Shown: positions 7,684 to 15,105 of the stretch, in pieces | Position numbering within the stretch: position 1 is the first letter of the stretch | Layout of the letters: each line of letters opens with the position of its first letter | Source: DAOPYE01 sp035352715 | GTDB taxonomy: Bacteria > Acidobacteriota > Holophagae > Holophagales > Holophagaceae | DNA: 33,946 nt | Assembly: GCA_035352715.1 (NCBI GenBank) | Contig: DAOPYE010000021.1 | Coordinates: 1 to 33,946, forward strand | Direction of reading: 5' to 3' | Position numbers and translations under genes: made by a program | The notes under the pieces: model-generated | The model's database searches: none | What the model saw: only the letters and a program-made list of their open reading frames with translations | What the model was told of the DNA's origin: nothing

Positions 7684-8655
7684 CTACGTTCGCATCAGGG
7701 ATTCGAGGGCATTCCATGCGCGCTCGGCATCGAGGCCCGCCAAGCAAGGGTGTCCTTCGATCTCGCAGTCCCGCTTGAAGCAGGGGGCGCAGGGGATATC
7801 GTCCCGGCGCAGGGACGCGGTGCGCGGTCCCCACGGCGTGCTGCCGCCGGGATCCGTCGCGCCGTAGAGGGCCAGCGTGGGGGTTCCGCAGGCGGCCGCG
7901 AGATGGCTGAGTCCGGAATCATTCCCAACGGCCCCCGAGGCCCCGCGAAGCCAGGCCGCGGCCTGCTTGAGGTTGGTGGCGCCGCAGAGGTTGTGCGTCG
8001 CATCCATCACGGATCCACAGATCGCGCTTTCCCCGGCGGTGCCCAGGATGACCACGCCAAACCCTCGGTCCCGCGCGATCCGGGCGAGCTTCGAGAAGTG
8101 ATCCGTGGGCCAGGCCTTGGAGGGCCAGGTGGAGCCCGGCATCAGGCAGATGTAGGGCCCCTCCGGGCTCTGGATGGAGAGGCCCGGATCGTAATCAGCG
8201 AAGGGCATGGGCGGCAGATCCGGCCATCGCTTGGCCAGGACAGCGTGATAGCGCTGCATGAAGGGGCCGGAAGCGCTCCAGAAGGGGCCGCTCACGGTAT
8301 TGAAGAATCCGGCCAGGCTCTCATTCACGCCGATGCGCTCGGGGACACGGGCCAGGAACGCCGCCAGGGCGGGGCGCAGCGATTTGGGAAAGTGGATCGA
8401 ACGCGTGGGATGGTGTGTGTGCAGCAGGCGGGTCAAATCCATCACGCCGGGCTTGCCGCGATCGGGCACCACGGCATCGGCCAGGGGATGGTCCTCGACC
8501 AGGGAGACCGCCGCGGCCGGGCCCCACGCCACGATGGGGCCGATGTTCATCTGGCGCAGCAGGCGCAACACGGGCAACTGCATGACCGCATCCCCCACGA
8601 ACCTGGGAAAGCGCACCCAGGTGGCACCTTCTGGAATCTGCCCCTCATCCACCAC
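7684..8655 (-). CDS. Glycosyltransferase family 9 (heptosyltransferase-like)
   Basis: This 323-residue GT-B protein has the GT9 features: an N-terminal VRFPRFVGDAVMQLPVLRLLRQ strand-helix, the mid-protein GSTWPSKAWPTDHFSKLA sugar-nucleotide segment and the C-terminal NDSGLSHLAAACGTPTLALYGATDP loop. GT9 enzymes (WaaC, WaaF, WaaQ) add L-glycero-D-manno-heptose to the LPS core from ADP-heptose, which fits hldD downstream. I favour GTG 8655 with AAGGAG 7 nt upstream; ATG 8676/8679 are in frame but without a clear ribosome site. The C-terminus has a cysteine cluster (CAPCFKRDCEIEGHPC), often seen in this subfamily. The exact acceptor is unknown. Confidence 0.88.
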   Translation of the reverse strand: MVDEGQIPEGATWVRFPRFVGDAVMQLPVLRLLRQMNIGPIVAWGPAAAVSLVEDHPLADAVVPDRGKPGVMDLTRLLHTHHPTRSIHFPKSLRPALAAFLARVPERIGVNESLAGFFNTVSGPFWSASGPFMQRYHAVLAKRWPDLPPMPFADYDPGLSIQSPEGPYICLMPGSTWPSKAWPTDHFSKLARIARDRGFGVVILGTAGESAICGSVMDATHNLCGATNLKQAAAWLRGASGAVGNDSGLSHLAAACGTPTLALYGATDPGGSTPWGPRTASLRRDDIPCAPCFKRDCEIEGHPCLAGLDAERAWNALESLMRT

Positions 8656-8756
8656 GCGATCGCTCCTTGGCTCCATCATATCGGGCAGGCTCGTGCATCC
8701 GCCGCGTTTCAAGGCCGGGCCGGAAAAGTCCGAAAGCAAGAGATAACGAGGTGTCC

Positions 8757-9848
8757 ATGCTTTCCATCCTGCTTGCCGTCGGCTTGCTGTCTGCTCCCGA
8801 GGAATCCACCCCGGCCCGTCGACATTCCGTAGCAGTGCCTCCGGAATCCCATGCGGAAACCAGCCCCGGGGCCAGCGCTGCATCCGGTGCCGGATCGAAG
8901 GCGGGGGCGAAAGCCGAAAAGAAGGCCGCGCTGAAGGCGAAAGCGGGCAAGACAGCGGAAAAGAGCGAGGCCGAGCCTGAATCCGAATCTGCCAAAGAGG
9001 CAAAACCTGAGAGCAAGCCCGAAACCAAACCCGTGCCCAGGCCCATCCGGCCCCGGCCCGTGGCGCGCAGGCGAGCGGGTGAACCCACCCCGGCGGAGGT
9101 GCACAAGCGCCTAGCCGAGGCGGAGGCCAAGGCCCTGCGCCTGACCGAAGAGAACGCCAAGCTGCAGCAGGAGATCGCCAAGGCCCAGGGGCTTCCCGCC
9201 TCGCCGATCACCACGCCGGATGCGGCCGTGGCCGAGCTGAAGAGCGGCAACAGCCGTTTCGTGGCGGGCAAGCGCGTGCGGACGCTGCTTTCCATGCAGG
9301 ACGAGGATCTGCGCGCGGCCCTGAACAAAGGCCAGGCGCCATTCGCGGTGATCGTCACCTGTTCGGATAGCCGTGTGGCGGATAACCTGCTGTTCGATCA
9401 AGAGCTCGGGCGGCTCTTCACCATCCGCGAGGCGGGCAACAGTCCGGATATCCAGGGCATCGCCTCCGCCGAATACGCCGTCGAGCACCTGGGCACCAAG
9501 CTCGTGGTCGTGCTGGGCCATACCAGCTGCGGCGCCATCAAGGCCATCGCGGAGGCCCACGGCAAGCCCTTGCCCGGCAATCTCTGGTCCCTGCAGGCCG
9601 CCACGGCGGGGCTTCTGGAATCCACCCTCGAGGATCCCAACGCACCTGCCTCCGAATACCACCTTCGCCTGTCAGAGACCAACGCCCAGCGCCAGGCCCA
9701 GGCCATGCTCGCCCGCAGTGAGATCCTGCGCGAGGGGGTCGCGGCGGGAAGGCTGAAGGTGCTGCCCGCCGTCTACGATCTGGCCAGTGGCGCCGTCAAG
9801 TTTCTGGAAGCCCCCATGGCCGACGAAAAGCCGAAGGCACATCACTGA
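8757..9848 (+). CDS. Beta-carbonic anhydrase with long N-terminal extension
   Basis: The C-terminal half (about 150-355) is a beta-class carbonic anhydrase. Zinc ligands and dyad are visible as C202-S-D204-S-R206, H255 and C258 in GHTSCGA, with the REAGNS loop (about 224-229). It interconverts CO2 and bicarbonate. The first 110 residues are unusual: a short hydrophobic start (MLSILLAVGLL), then an Ala/Lys/Glu/Pro-rich region and an RPIRPRPVARRR basic patch, then a short coiled coil (about 112-145). This suggests export or surface tethering, but the signal lacks a basic n-region. GAGG lies 6 nt before ATG 8757. It is a lone plus-strand gene between minus-strand genes. Confidence 0.88.
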   Translation: MLSILLAVGLLSAPEESTPARRHSVAVPPESHAETSPGASAASGAGSKAGAKAEKKAALKAKAGKTAEKSEAEPESESAKEAKPESKPETKPVPRPIRPRPVARRRAGEPTPAEVHKRLAEAEAKALRLTEENAKLQQEIAKAQGLPASPITTPDAAVAELKSGNSRFVAGKRVRTLLSMQDEDLRAALNKGQAPFAVIVTCSDSRVADNLLFDQELGRLFTIREAGNSPDIQGIASAEYAVEHLGTKLVVVLGHTSCGAIKAIAEAHGKPLPGNLWSLQAATAGLLESTLEDPNAPASEYHLRLSETNAQRQAQAMLARSEILREGVAAGRLKVLPAVYDLASGAVKFLEAPMADEKPKAHH

Positions 9849-9872
9849 CAGGCCCATTTTCCCTGTCGCGGA

Positions 9873-10853
9873 TCAGTTGTTGTACCCGCTCAGGACGCGG
9901 ATCCGCTTCGTTCCTTTGGGCGGCGGGTCGTTGGTGATGTGTACGCGCCCGTTGGCGTCGGTCCACTGGAAGATGGGGCTGGACGCGGTCGGGGGCGCGG
10001 GATTTGGCTTGGACGTTTCCTGGAGCGCGGCCTGTTCTTTCGTTGGGGCGTCTCCGCGCTTGGGAGGCGCCTCCCGGCGTTTAACGGACGCTTCGCTACC
10101 GGAAGTTGCGCCAGGGGCACCGGCCTCGTCGATCAGGAATCCGCCCCGGCCCTTCTTCAGCAGCGCCATGGATCCGGCGGCCTTGGGGTCCGCCACCACC
10201 AGGCGTTTGGTGTAGAGCTCCATGACGCGCGGCACGTAGGCGCGGGTCTCGGCAAAGGGCGGGATGCCCTTGTGCTTGTCCACCGCGCCTTCCCCGGCGT
10301 TGTAGGCCGCGATCACGCGGCTGAGATCCCCCTTGAAATATCCCATCAGGAACTTCAGGTATTTTGTGCCGCCCGTGATGTTTTGGCGGGGATCGAAGGG
10401 ATCCAGCACGCCGAATCGTTCCGCCGTCTTGGGCATGAGCTGCATCAGCCCTAGTGCGCCCGTCCGGCTGCGCGCCTTGTAGTTGAAGGCGCTTTCCGCC
10501 TGGATGATGGCCCGCGCCAGCCAGGGATCCACGCCGATGCTGCCCGCGATCTCATCCACCATCGCCAGCAGTTCCGGGCTTTTCAGCACCCGGGCCATCT
10601 CCCCGCGCGAGATCGCGAGGCGGATGTGGCCTACGCCGATGTGCTTGAGCGTAAGGCCCTGCCCGCGCATGTACGAGGGTGGCAGGTTGTTGATGACCAC
10701 CGTTCCGTTGCGATCGTAGTAGGTGTAGAGATAGGTCGTCTTGTCGGCGCTCGGCGATTTGGCCGGGAGGGTCAAAGTCCCCAGTGCGAGGGCGAGTGGT
10801 AGGAACGGAAGAAAACGCATCACCACCAAGCATAATGCCTTCGGCCTTTTCAT
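9873..10853 (-). CDS. Lytic transglycosylase (SLT) flanked by two DUF4124-like segments
   Basis: The central domain (about 100-215) is a Slt70-type lysozyme fold. The catalytic glutamate is E120 in IIQAESAFN, with GLMQLMP (135-141) and the AYNAGEGAV motif. It cleaves peptidoglycan to 1,6-anhydro products in the periplasm. A short segment near the N-terminus (YTYYDRNGTVVINNLPP) and one near the C-terminus (FQWTDANGRVHITNDPPP) look like two copies of the DUF4124 beta motif, separated from the SLT domain by a charged linker (about 240-285). ATG 10853 gives an 11-residue extension; ATG 10820 gives a cleaner signal peptide and may be the true start. It follows dinG by 30 bp. Confidence 0.88.
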   Translation of the reverse strand: MKRPKALCLVVMRFLPFLPLALALGTLTLPAKSPSADKTTYLYTYYDRNGTVVINNLPPSYMRGQGLTLKHIGVGHIRLAISRGEMARVLKSPELLAMVDEIAGSIGVDPWLARAIIQAESAFNYKARSRTGALGLMQLMPKTAERFGVLDPFDPRQNITGGTKYLKFLMGYFKGDLSRVIAAYNAGEGAVDKHKGIPPFAETRAYVPRVMELYTKRLVVADPKAAGSMALLKKGRGGFLIDEAGAPGATSGSEASVKRREAPPKRGDAPTKEQAALQETSKPNPAPPTASSPIFQWTDANGRVHITNDPPPKGTKRIRVLSGYNN

Positions 10854-10883
10854 GCTTTCTGGGCGCTGGGCGGGCCGGTGGAT

Positions 10884-12950
10884 CTACAGCGAGCGCAGAA
10901 AGCTCTCGGTCTCATCCCAATCGCGGGTGAGAGGAAAGGGCGGCAGGGCGGCGCGGATCTGGGCGGCGTAGCGCTTTCCGCAGCGATCCTCGTGGGGCAG
11001 CATCATGCGCGGATCCAGGATGCAGACCACGCCGCGATCGCTGCGGGTGCGGATCAGGCGGCCGATGCCTTGCTTGAGCTTCAGGGTCATCTGGGGCACC
11101 TGGATGCCGATGAAGCCGAGTCCTTTTTGCTTGGCGTCGGCTTCGCGCACGCGGGCCTGCAGCACGGGGTCATCCGGGGGGGCGAAGGGCAGGGCGGTGA
11201 CGATGACCAAGCTCAGCGCGTCGCCGGGCATATCCACACCCTGCCAGAAGCTGGCGAGGCCCAGCAGCACTGCGCCCGGGGTCTTCTTGAATCGCTCCAT
11301 CATGGCGTGGCGCGTCATGCCCTCGCCCTGCACGAAGAACGTGAGCTGGGGCAGTGCGGCCTCCAGGCGCGGGCGGAAAGCCGCTAGCATCTTGCGGCTG
11401 GTGAACAGCACCAGGCCGCGGCCCCGACTGGCGCGCAGCAGGCGATCCATGGCTTCCAGGCCCATCTCCACCCACAGCGGCTCGCCAATGCCATCGCGGC
11501 CCGCCTTGCGCTCGGGAATGCCCGGCGGGATGAACAGCAATCCCTGGGCGCCGAAGTCGAAGGGGCTTTCCACGTGCTGGGAGCGCGCGGCTTCCTCCTC
11601 CGTCAGGCCCAGGCGCAGCCTCAATCCGTTGAAGCCCCGGCCATCCCGCAGCGTGGCGCTGGTGAGGATGACGGTGTGGAAGCCCCGGCGCAGATGCTGA
11701 TGGAAGAAAGGCCGCACATCCACGGGGCTGGCCTTGAACTGGATCATGGTCGGCCCTTCGCGGCTGAGCGTGGACACCCAGCCTTCCGGTTGCGCGAAGA
11801 TCTGCTCCATGCGCTGGAAAGACAGCCCCACACGCTCTGCCAGACGGCGCCAATTCAGGTCTTCGGGCGATTTCTCGGTGTTGCGCGCGGCCAGGCGCCG
11901 GGCCTCTTTCCAGACCTCCTGCCCTGCTTCCACCCAGGCACCGACCGCATTGGCCAGGAGCGCTATGGGCAGGCGATCATCCTCGAACCCAAAGGTGCCG
12001 CTCTCCAGGGGAACCACGGCCAGCAGGGCATCCCAGGCCTTCTCCCAAGGGCCCAGGTAGGATTCCAGCAGGGCGCCTTCGCTGCCCTTGGCGGCCTCTT
12101 CGGCCAGATCCCGGAACAGCAGGCTCATGGCGCGGTTGGACCAGGCTTCGGCGCAGCTCTCGGTGAGCTGCTCCTCGATTTCGTGAGCCTCGTCCAGGAT
12201 CAGGATGGGCGCATCGGGAAGCACCTGCCCGAATGCACTTTCGCGCAGCACGCGATCCGCCAGCAGCAGGGCGTGGTTGGCGATGACGAGATCCGCCTGG
12301 GCGATCTCCTGGCGCAGTTTCGTCAGGAAGCAGCCCTCGTAGTGCGGGCATTGGCGGCCTGTGCAGCGCTCGACGCGGGCGTTCAGCTTGTCCCACAGAT
12401 CGGATTCGCCTTCGCCGTGCTTGCCCAGTTCTTCGCGGTCGCCGGTGAGCGTTTCCTTCGCCCAGCGCGGAAGGGCCAGCCACAGGCCGTGGTCCGCCAT
12501 GGCCATCTCGGCGGGGGGATGGGCCTCCATCTGTTCCCAGGCGGCCTTGCACAGATAGTTGGCGCGGCCCTTGGCGAGCACGGCCTTCACGTCACAGCCC
12601 AGGATGCCGCGGGCCCGGGGCAGGTCGTCATCCAACAACTGGCGCTGGAGTTGCTTGGTGCGGGTGGCCACCAATACGGGCGTGCGCCTGCTGGCCAGGG
12701 CCGGGATCAGATAACCCAGCGATTTACCCGTGCCCGTGCCCGCTTCGATGGCCTGGAGGATCGCGTCGGGCCGCGCATCCGGCTCGCCGCCCGCGCGCTT
12801 CCAGCGGTCGATGCGTTCCGCACCCTCCTGTATGGAATCCGCCACCAGTTCGGCCATCCGTCGCTGTCCAGGCCGTTCCTCGGCTCCGGGGAAGCAGGCG
12901 TAGAGCCTGCCCTCAGGCGGCGCGAAGTATGGGTCCATGGCGTGCGACAT
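10884..12950 (-). CDS. dinG: DinG-family ATP-dependent DNA helicase (XPD-like, Fe-S)
   Basis: A 688-residue superfamily 2 helicase. Walker A is EAGTGTGKS (69-77) and the DEAH box is at 253-256. Four cysteines, C134, C196, C201 and C207, are placed as the 4Fe-4S ligands of XPD/DinG helicases. Motif VI is QGIGRLIRTRSDRG near the C-terminus. Such 5'-3' helicases resolve R-loops and other structures. No N-terminal exonuclease domain is present, so it is not the Gram-positive DinG type; the helicase named YoaA is an alternative. GGAGG lies only 3 nt from ATG 12950. A tiny ORF and a divergent promoter region lie upstream. Confidence 0.9.
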   Translation of the reverse strand: MSHAMDPYFAPPEGRLYACFPGAEERPGQRRMAELVADSIQEGAERIDRWKRAGGEPDARPDAILQAIEAGTGTGKSLGYLIPALASRRTPVLVATRTKQLQRQLLDDDLPRARGILGCDVKAVLAKGRANYLCKAAWEQMEAHPPAEMAMADHGLWLALPRWAKETLTGDREELGKHGEGESDLWDKLNARVERCTGRQCPHYEGCFLTKLRQEIAQADLVIANHALLLADRVLRESAFGQVLPDAPILILDEAHEIEEQLTESCAEAWSNRAMSLLFRDLAEEAAKGSEGALLESYLGPWEKAWDALLAVVPLESGTFGFEDDRLPIALLANAVGAWVEAGQEVWKEARRLAARNTEKSPEDLNWRRLAERVGLSFQRMEQIFAQPEGWVSTLSREGPTMIQFKASPVDVRPFFHQHLRRGFHTVILTSATLRDGRGFNGLRLRLGLTEEEAARSQHVESPFDFGAQGLLFIPPGIPERKAGRDGIGEPLWVEMGLEAMDRLLRASRGRGLVLFTSRKMLAAFRPRLEAALPQLTFFVQGEGMTRHAMMERFKKTPGAVLLGLASFWQGVDMPGDALSLVIVTALPFAPPDDPVLQARVREADAKQKGLGFIGIQVPQMTLKLKQGIGRLIRTRSDRGVVCILDPRMMLPHEDRCGKRYAAQIRAALPPFPLTRDWDETESFLRSL

Positions 12951-12992
12951 AAGCCTCCAGCATGGCAGAGGAGGCGGAATTATGGCGAATGT

Positions 12993-13061
12993 CTACTGGT
13001 ATCCGTATCCGGGATCGGTGTCGTATCCGTACGGGTTCTCGATGGGGTCCTGGTCTGACAT
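12993..13061 (-). CDS. Possible 22-residue small protein or leader upstream of dinG
   Basis: ATG 13061 is preceded by GGAGG 6 nt upstream, a better ribosome site than many neighbours have. The ORF encodes 22 residues starting MSDQDPIENPYG and ending PGYGYQ, with a repeated GY pattern. It ends 42 bp before dinG on the same strand. It may be a leader peptide, a small protein, or chance. I know no family with this sequence. Evidence is only the ribosome site and position. Confidence 0.3.
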   Translation of the reverse strand: MSDQDPIENPYGYDTDPGYGYQ

Positions 13062-13153
13062 CTGGCACCTCCGGTTTGCCGTCCGTGGGTGCCCATGTTT
13101 TGCATATCGCGGGCCAAGTTTTTGGGCTTGATGGAGGGATCGAATGCCATGGT

Positions 13154-13204
13154 TTCGTAAATTACGAACCACTTCGTTGACTTCAACGAAGTGGTTCGTA
13201 TGAT
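13154..13204 (+). promoter_or_regulatory. Promoter and probable BlaI operator: overlapping palindromes
   Basis: TTGACT (13177-13182) and TATGAT (13199-13204) are 16 bp apart and form a good sigma-70 promoter for blaI. They sit in an 18-bp perfect inverted repeat, 13163-13180 with 13183-13200, separated by CT. A second dyad, TTCGTAA-A-TTACGAA (13154-13168), overlaps its left end, so TTCGTA/TACGAA units recur. BlaI/MecI/CopY repressors bind such dyads next to their own promoter, so autoregulation is the likely reading. On the minus strand, TTGAAG and TAATTT with 16-bp spacing could give divergent transcription towards dinG, but that box pair is weak. Confidence 0.75.
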
Positions 13205-13228
13205 GAGGGCATCACCCCTGGAGGTTTC

Positions 13229-13615
13229 ATGTCCAAGACGCCGATCCGTCCGTCCGATGGCGAGCTCGCCATCCTGCGGGTGCTCTGGCATCTGGGGCCG
13301 TCGACGGTGCGGGATGTGCACACCGAGCTGTCGAAGGACCGGGACATGGGCTACACCACCGTGCTGAAGCTCATGCAGATCATGGCGGAGAAGGGCCTGG
13401 TGGATCGTGACGAGTCCGCGCGGAGTCACGTCTACCGGGCCGCCCAGGGTGAGCGGCCCACCCAGGTTTTTCTGCTGAAGGACCTGGTCCAGAAGGCTTT
13501 TGGCGGAAGCGCCAAGGCGCTGATGGTCCGGGCGCTGGAGGCAGAGCGGGCCTCGGAAGCAGACCTCGACGAGATCCAGCGTTTGCTGGACGAAGCACGG
13601 CGGAGGCGTTCATGA
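13229..13615 (+). CDS. blaI: BlaI/MecI/CopY-family transcriptional repressor
   Basis: The 128-residue protein has the family winged helix: GELAILRVLWHLGPSTVRDVHTELS, then YTTVLKLMQIMAEKGLVDRD as recognition helix and wing, and a C-terminal dimerisation helix region. In the known systems the repressor is cleaved after the M56 sensor partner detects a signal, often beta-lactam or envelope stress. GGAGG lies 5 nt before ATG 13229 and the palindromic promoter is 25 bp upstream. It overlaps the M56 gene by 4 bp (ATGA), so the pair is one operon. The name denotes family; no beta-lactamase gene is present here. Confidence 0.92.
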   Translation: MSKTPIRPSDGELAILRVLWHLGPSTVRDVHTELSKDRDMGYTTVLKLMQIMAEKGLVDRDESARSHVYRAAQGERPTQVFLLKDLVQKAFGGSAKALMVRALEAERASEADLDEIQRLLDEARRRRS

Positions 13616-14937
13616 ACGCATGGTTTGATCCGCATCCGTGGATGATTGCCCTCGCCTGGGCGCTGATCCACTTCCTGTGGCAAGGCGCCCTGATCGGTCT
13701 GCTGGCGAAGGTCTGTCTGCAGCTCGGACGGGAACGCTCGCCAGAGTTCCGATACGCCGTGGCTTGTGCGGCGCTGGTGGCCATGCCTCTGGCGCTCCTG
13801 GGCACCTGGACCTGTCTGGTTCGGGGGCCGGAGGCCAGCGCGGCGGGGGATCTACAGATGCTCGCCAGCATCACCGGTGGGCGTTCGGCGGATCCCATCT
13901 GGACGGTGCCCCTGCTTCAGGCCGTGATCCTGGCCTGGAGCGCAGGTGCGGCCTTCATGGCGGCCCGCCTGGGCGCAGGCCTGGTCTGGCTCTACGGGGT
14001 CTGCCTGCGTGAGGCGCGTCCGCTGGAGGACACTCTGGTTCGCCGCTTCCGGCCTCTGGTCGAGAGCCTGAATGCAGGACTGGGGCGGTTGCGCAGGCCG
14101 CGCCTGTGCGTCTCCAGCCGGGTGGATTCCCTGCTCGTGCTGGGTTGGCTGCGCCCTGTGATCCTCGTGCCCGCCTCGGCGATCACGGGGCTGGAGCCCG
14201 CGCATCTGGAAGCGCTCCTGATCCACGAGTGGGCCCACGTTCGCCGCTTCGACGATGCGGTCAACCTGCTGCAGAACCTGGTCGAGGTGCTGTTCTTCTT
14301 TCATCCCGTCGCCTGGTGGCTCTCTCGCCAGGTCCGCCTGGAACGCGAACACTGCTGTGACGACGTGGCGGTGCGCCGCTGCGGCGATCCCCTTGTCTAT
14401 GCCTCTGCCCTCGCGGCTTTGGAGGCGCTTCGAATTCCATCCACGAACACCATGCACTTGGCCCCTGCGGCCAAGGGAGGTTCCCTCATGCTACGCATCC
14501 GTCGCATCCTGACGCCCCGTCCCCAGGCCGTTTCCGGCCGCTCCATCCTTCCCTTGCTCTCCGCCGCCGCGCTGCTTGCGGCCCTGGCCCTGGGTCAGCG
14601 CCTGCACGCGACGGATCCCGCGCCCTCTCCGGCTTCCGTCGCTGCGGAGGAGAGCGTTCGCGACGTTGCCTTCAAGCAGATCAAGATCAAGCACCAGCCC
14701 AATGCCCCGGCCTATCCCGCCGATGCCAAGGCCAAGCGCATCCAGGGCACGGTGGTGGTGAGCATCGTGATCGACACCGAGGGCGTGCCCCAGTCCGTGA
14801 AGGCCGTCTCGGGCCCAGAAGAACTGCGCGCCTGTGCTGAGGGCTACGCGAAGGACTGGCGTTTCGAACCCGCCAAGGTCAAGGGCAAGGCCGTGAAGGC
14901 TCGCTTCAAGCTGACCATGCCGTTCCGCCTGAAATAG
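13612..14937 (+). CDS. M56 (BlaR1-like) membrane protease with TonB-like C-terminal domain
   Basis: The N-terminal 330 residues are a BlaR1-type integral membrane metalloprotease: transmembrane segments near 11-33, 47-70 and 100-130, zinc motif HEWAH (205-209), and a following LEREHCCDD (243-251) that should supply the third ligand. A further membrane helix (about 312-328) leads to the outside. Instead of a penicillin-binding sensor domain, the C-terminus (about 366-441) looks like TonB/energy-transducer C-terminal domain: PADAKAKRIQGTVVVSIVID, then DWRFEPAKVKGKAVKARF. It probably senses an envelope signal and triggers BlaI cleavage. The ligand is not apparent. Overlap with blaI is 4 bp. Confidence 0.88.
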   Translation: MNAWFDPHPWMIALAWALIHFLWQGALIGLLAKVCLQLGRERSPEFRYAVACAALVAMPLALLGTWTCLVRGPEASAAGDLQMLASITGGRSADPIWTVPLLQAVILAWSAGAAFMAARLGAGLVWLYGVCLREARPLEDTLVRRFRPLVESLNAGLGRLRRPRLCVSSRVDSLLVLGWLRPVILVPASAITGLEPAHLEALLIHEWAHVRRFDDAVNLLQNLVEVLFFFHPVAWWLSRQVRLEREHCCDDVAVRRCGDPLVYASALAALEALRIPSTNTMHLAPAAKGGSLMLRIRRILTPRPQAVSGRSILPLLSAAALLAALALGQRLHATDPAPSPASVAAEESVRDVAFKQIKIKHQPNAPAYPADAKAKRIQGTVVVSIVIDTEGVPQSVKAVSGPEELRACAEGYAKDWRFEPAKVKGKAVKARFKLTMPFRLK

Positions 14938-14948
14938 GCCGCGACTCC

Positions 14949-15020
14949 GGTTGAGTCCTCCTCCTCAACCAGATTCCCCGCCCGTTCATCCCGACGCTGA
15001 TCTGGCCTGGGATGGGCGGG
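14949..15020 (+). other. Two hairpins in the intergenic stretch after the M56 gene
   Basis: GGTTGAG (14949-14955) pairs with CTCAACC (14964-14970). CCCGCCC and ATCCC (14977-14983, 14988-14992) pair with GGGATGGGCGGG (15009-15020), leaving a 4-nt bulge. Neither is followed by a T run, so they are at best weak terminators or mRNA-stabilising structures. I see nothing else in 14938-15105. Confidence 0.35.
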
Positions 15021-15105
15021 CGGGTGGCCTGTCGCTTCGAGTTTTCTGTGGAAACCTTCCCGCCTGCCGCATCATGGGACATGAGCCGATCTTGTGGAGG
15101 CGACG

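Noticed and set aside
7750..8832. 360-codon plus-strand open frame opposite the GT9 gene
   Set aside because: The GT9 protein on the other strand has clear family motifs; this frame has shadow-like composition and no recognisable domain.
11574..13058. 494-codon plus-strand open frame opposite dinG
   Set aside because: It is antisense to a clear helicase with all motifs, has no ribosome site or domain, and its Gln/Gly/Arg/His-rich composition is typical of GC-rich shadow frames.
12980..13150. 56-codon minus-strand frame starting ATG 13150 (MAFDPS...)
   Set aside because: It has no ribosome site, starts within or beside the palindrome, and its Thr/Arg-rich end reads like an out-of-frame copy of the small ORF at 12993-13061. 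Left out in favour of the latter, which has GGAGG.
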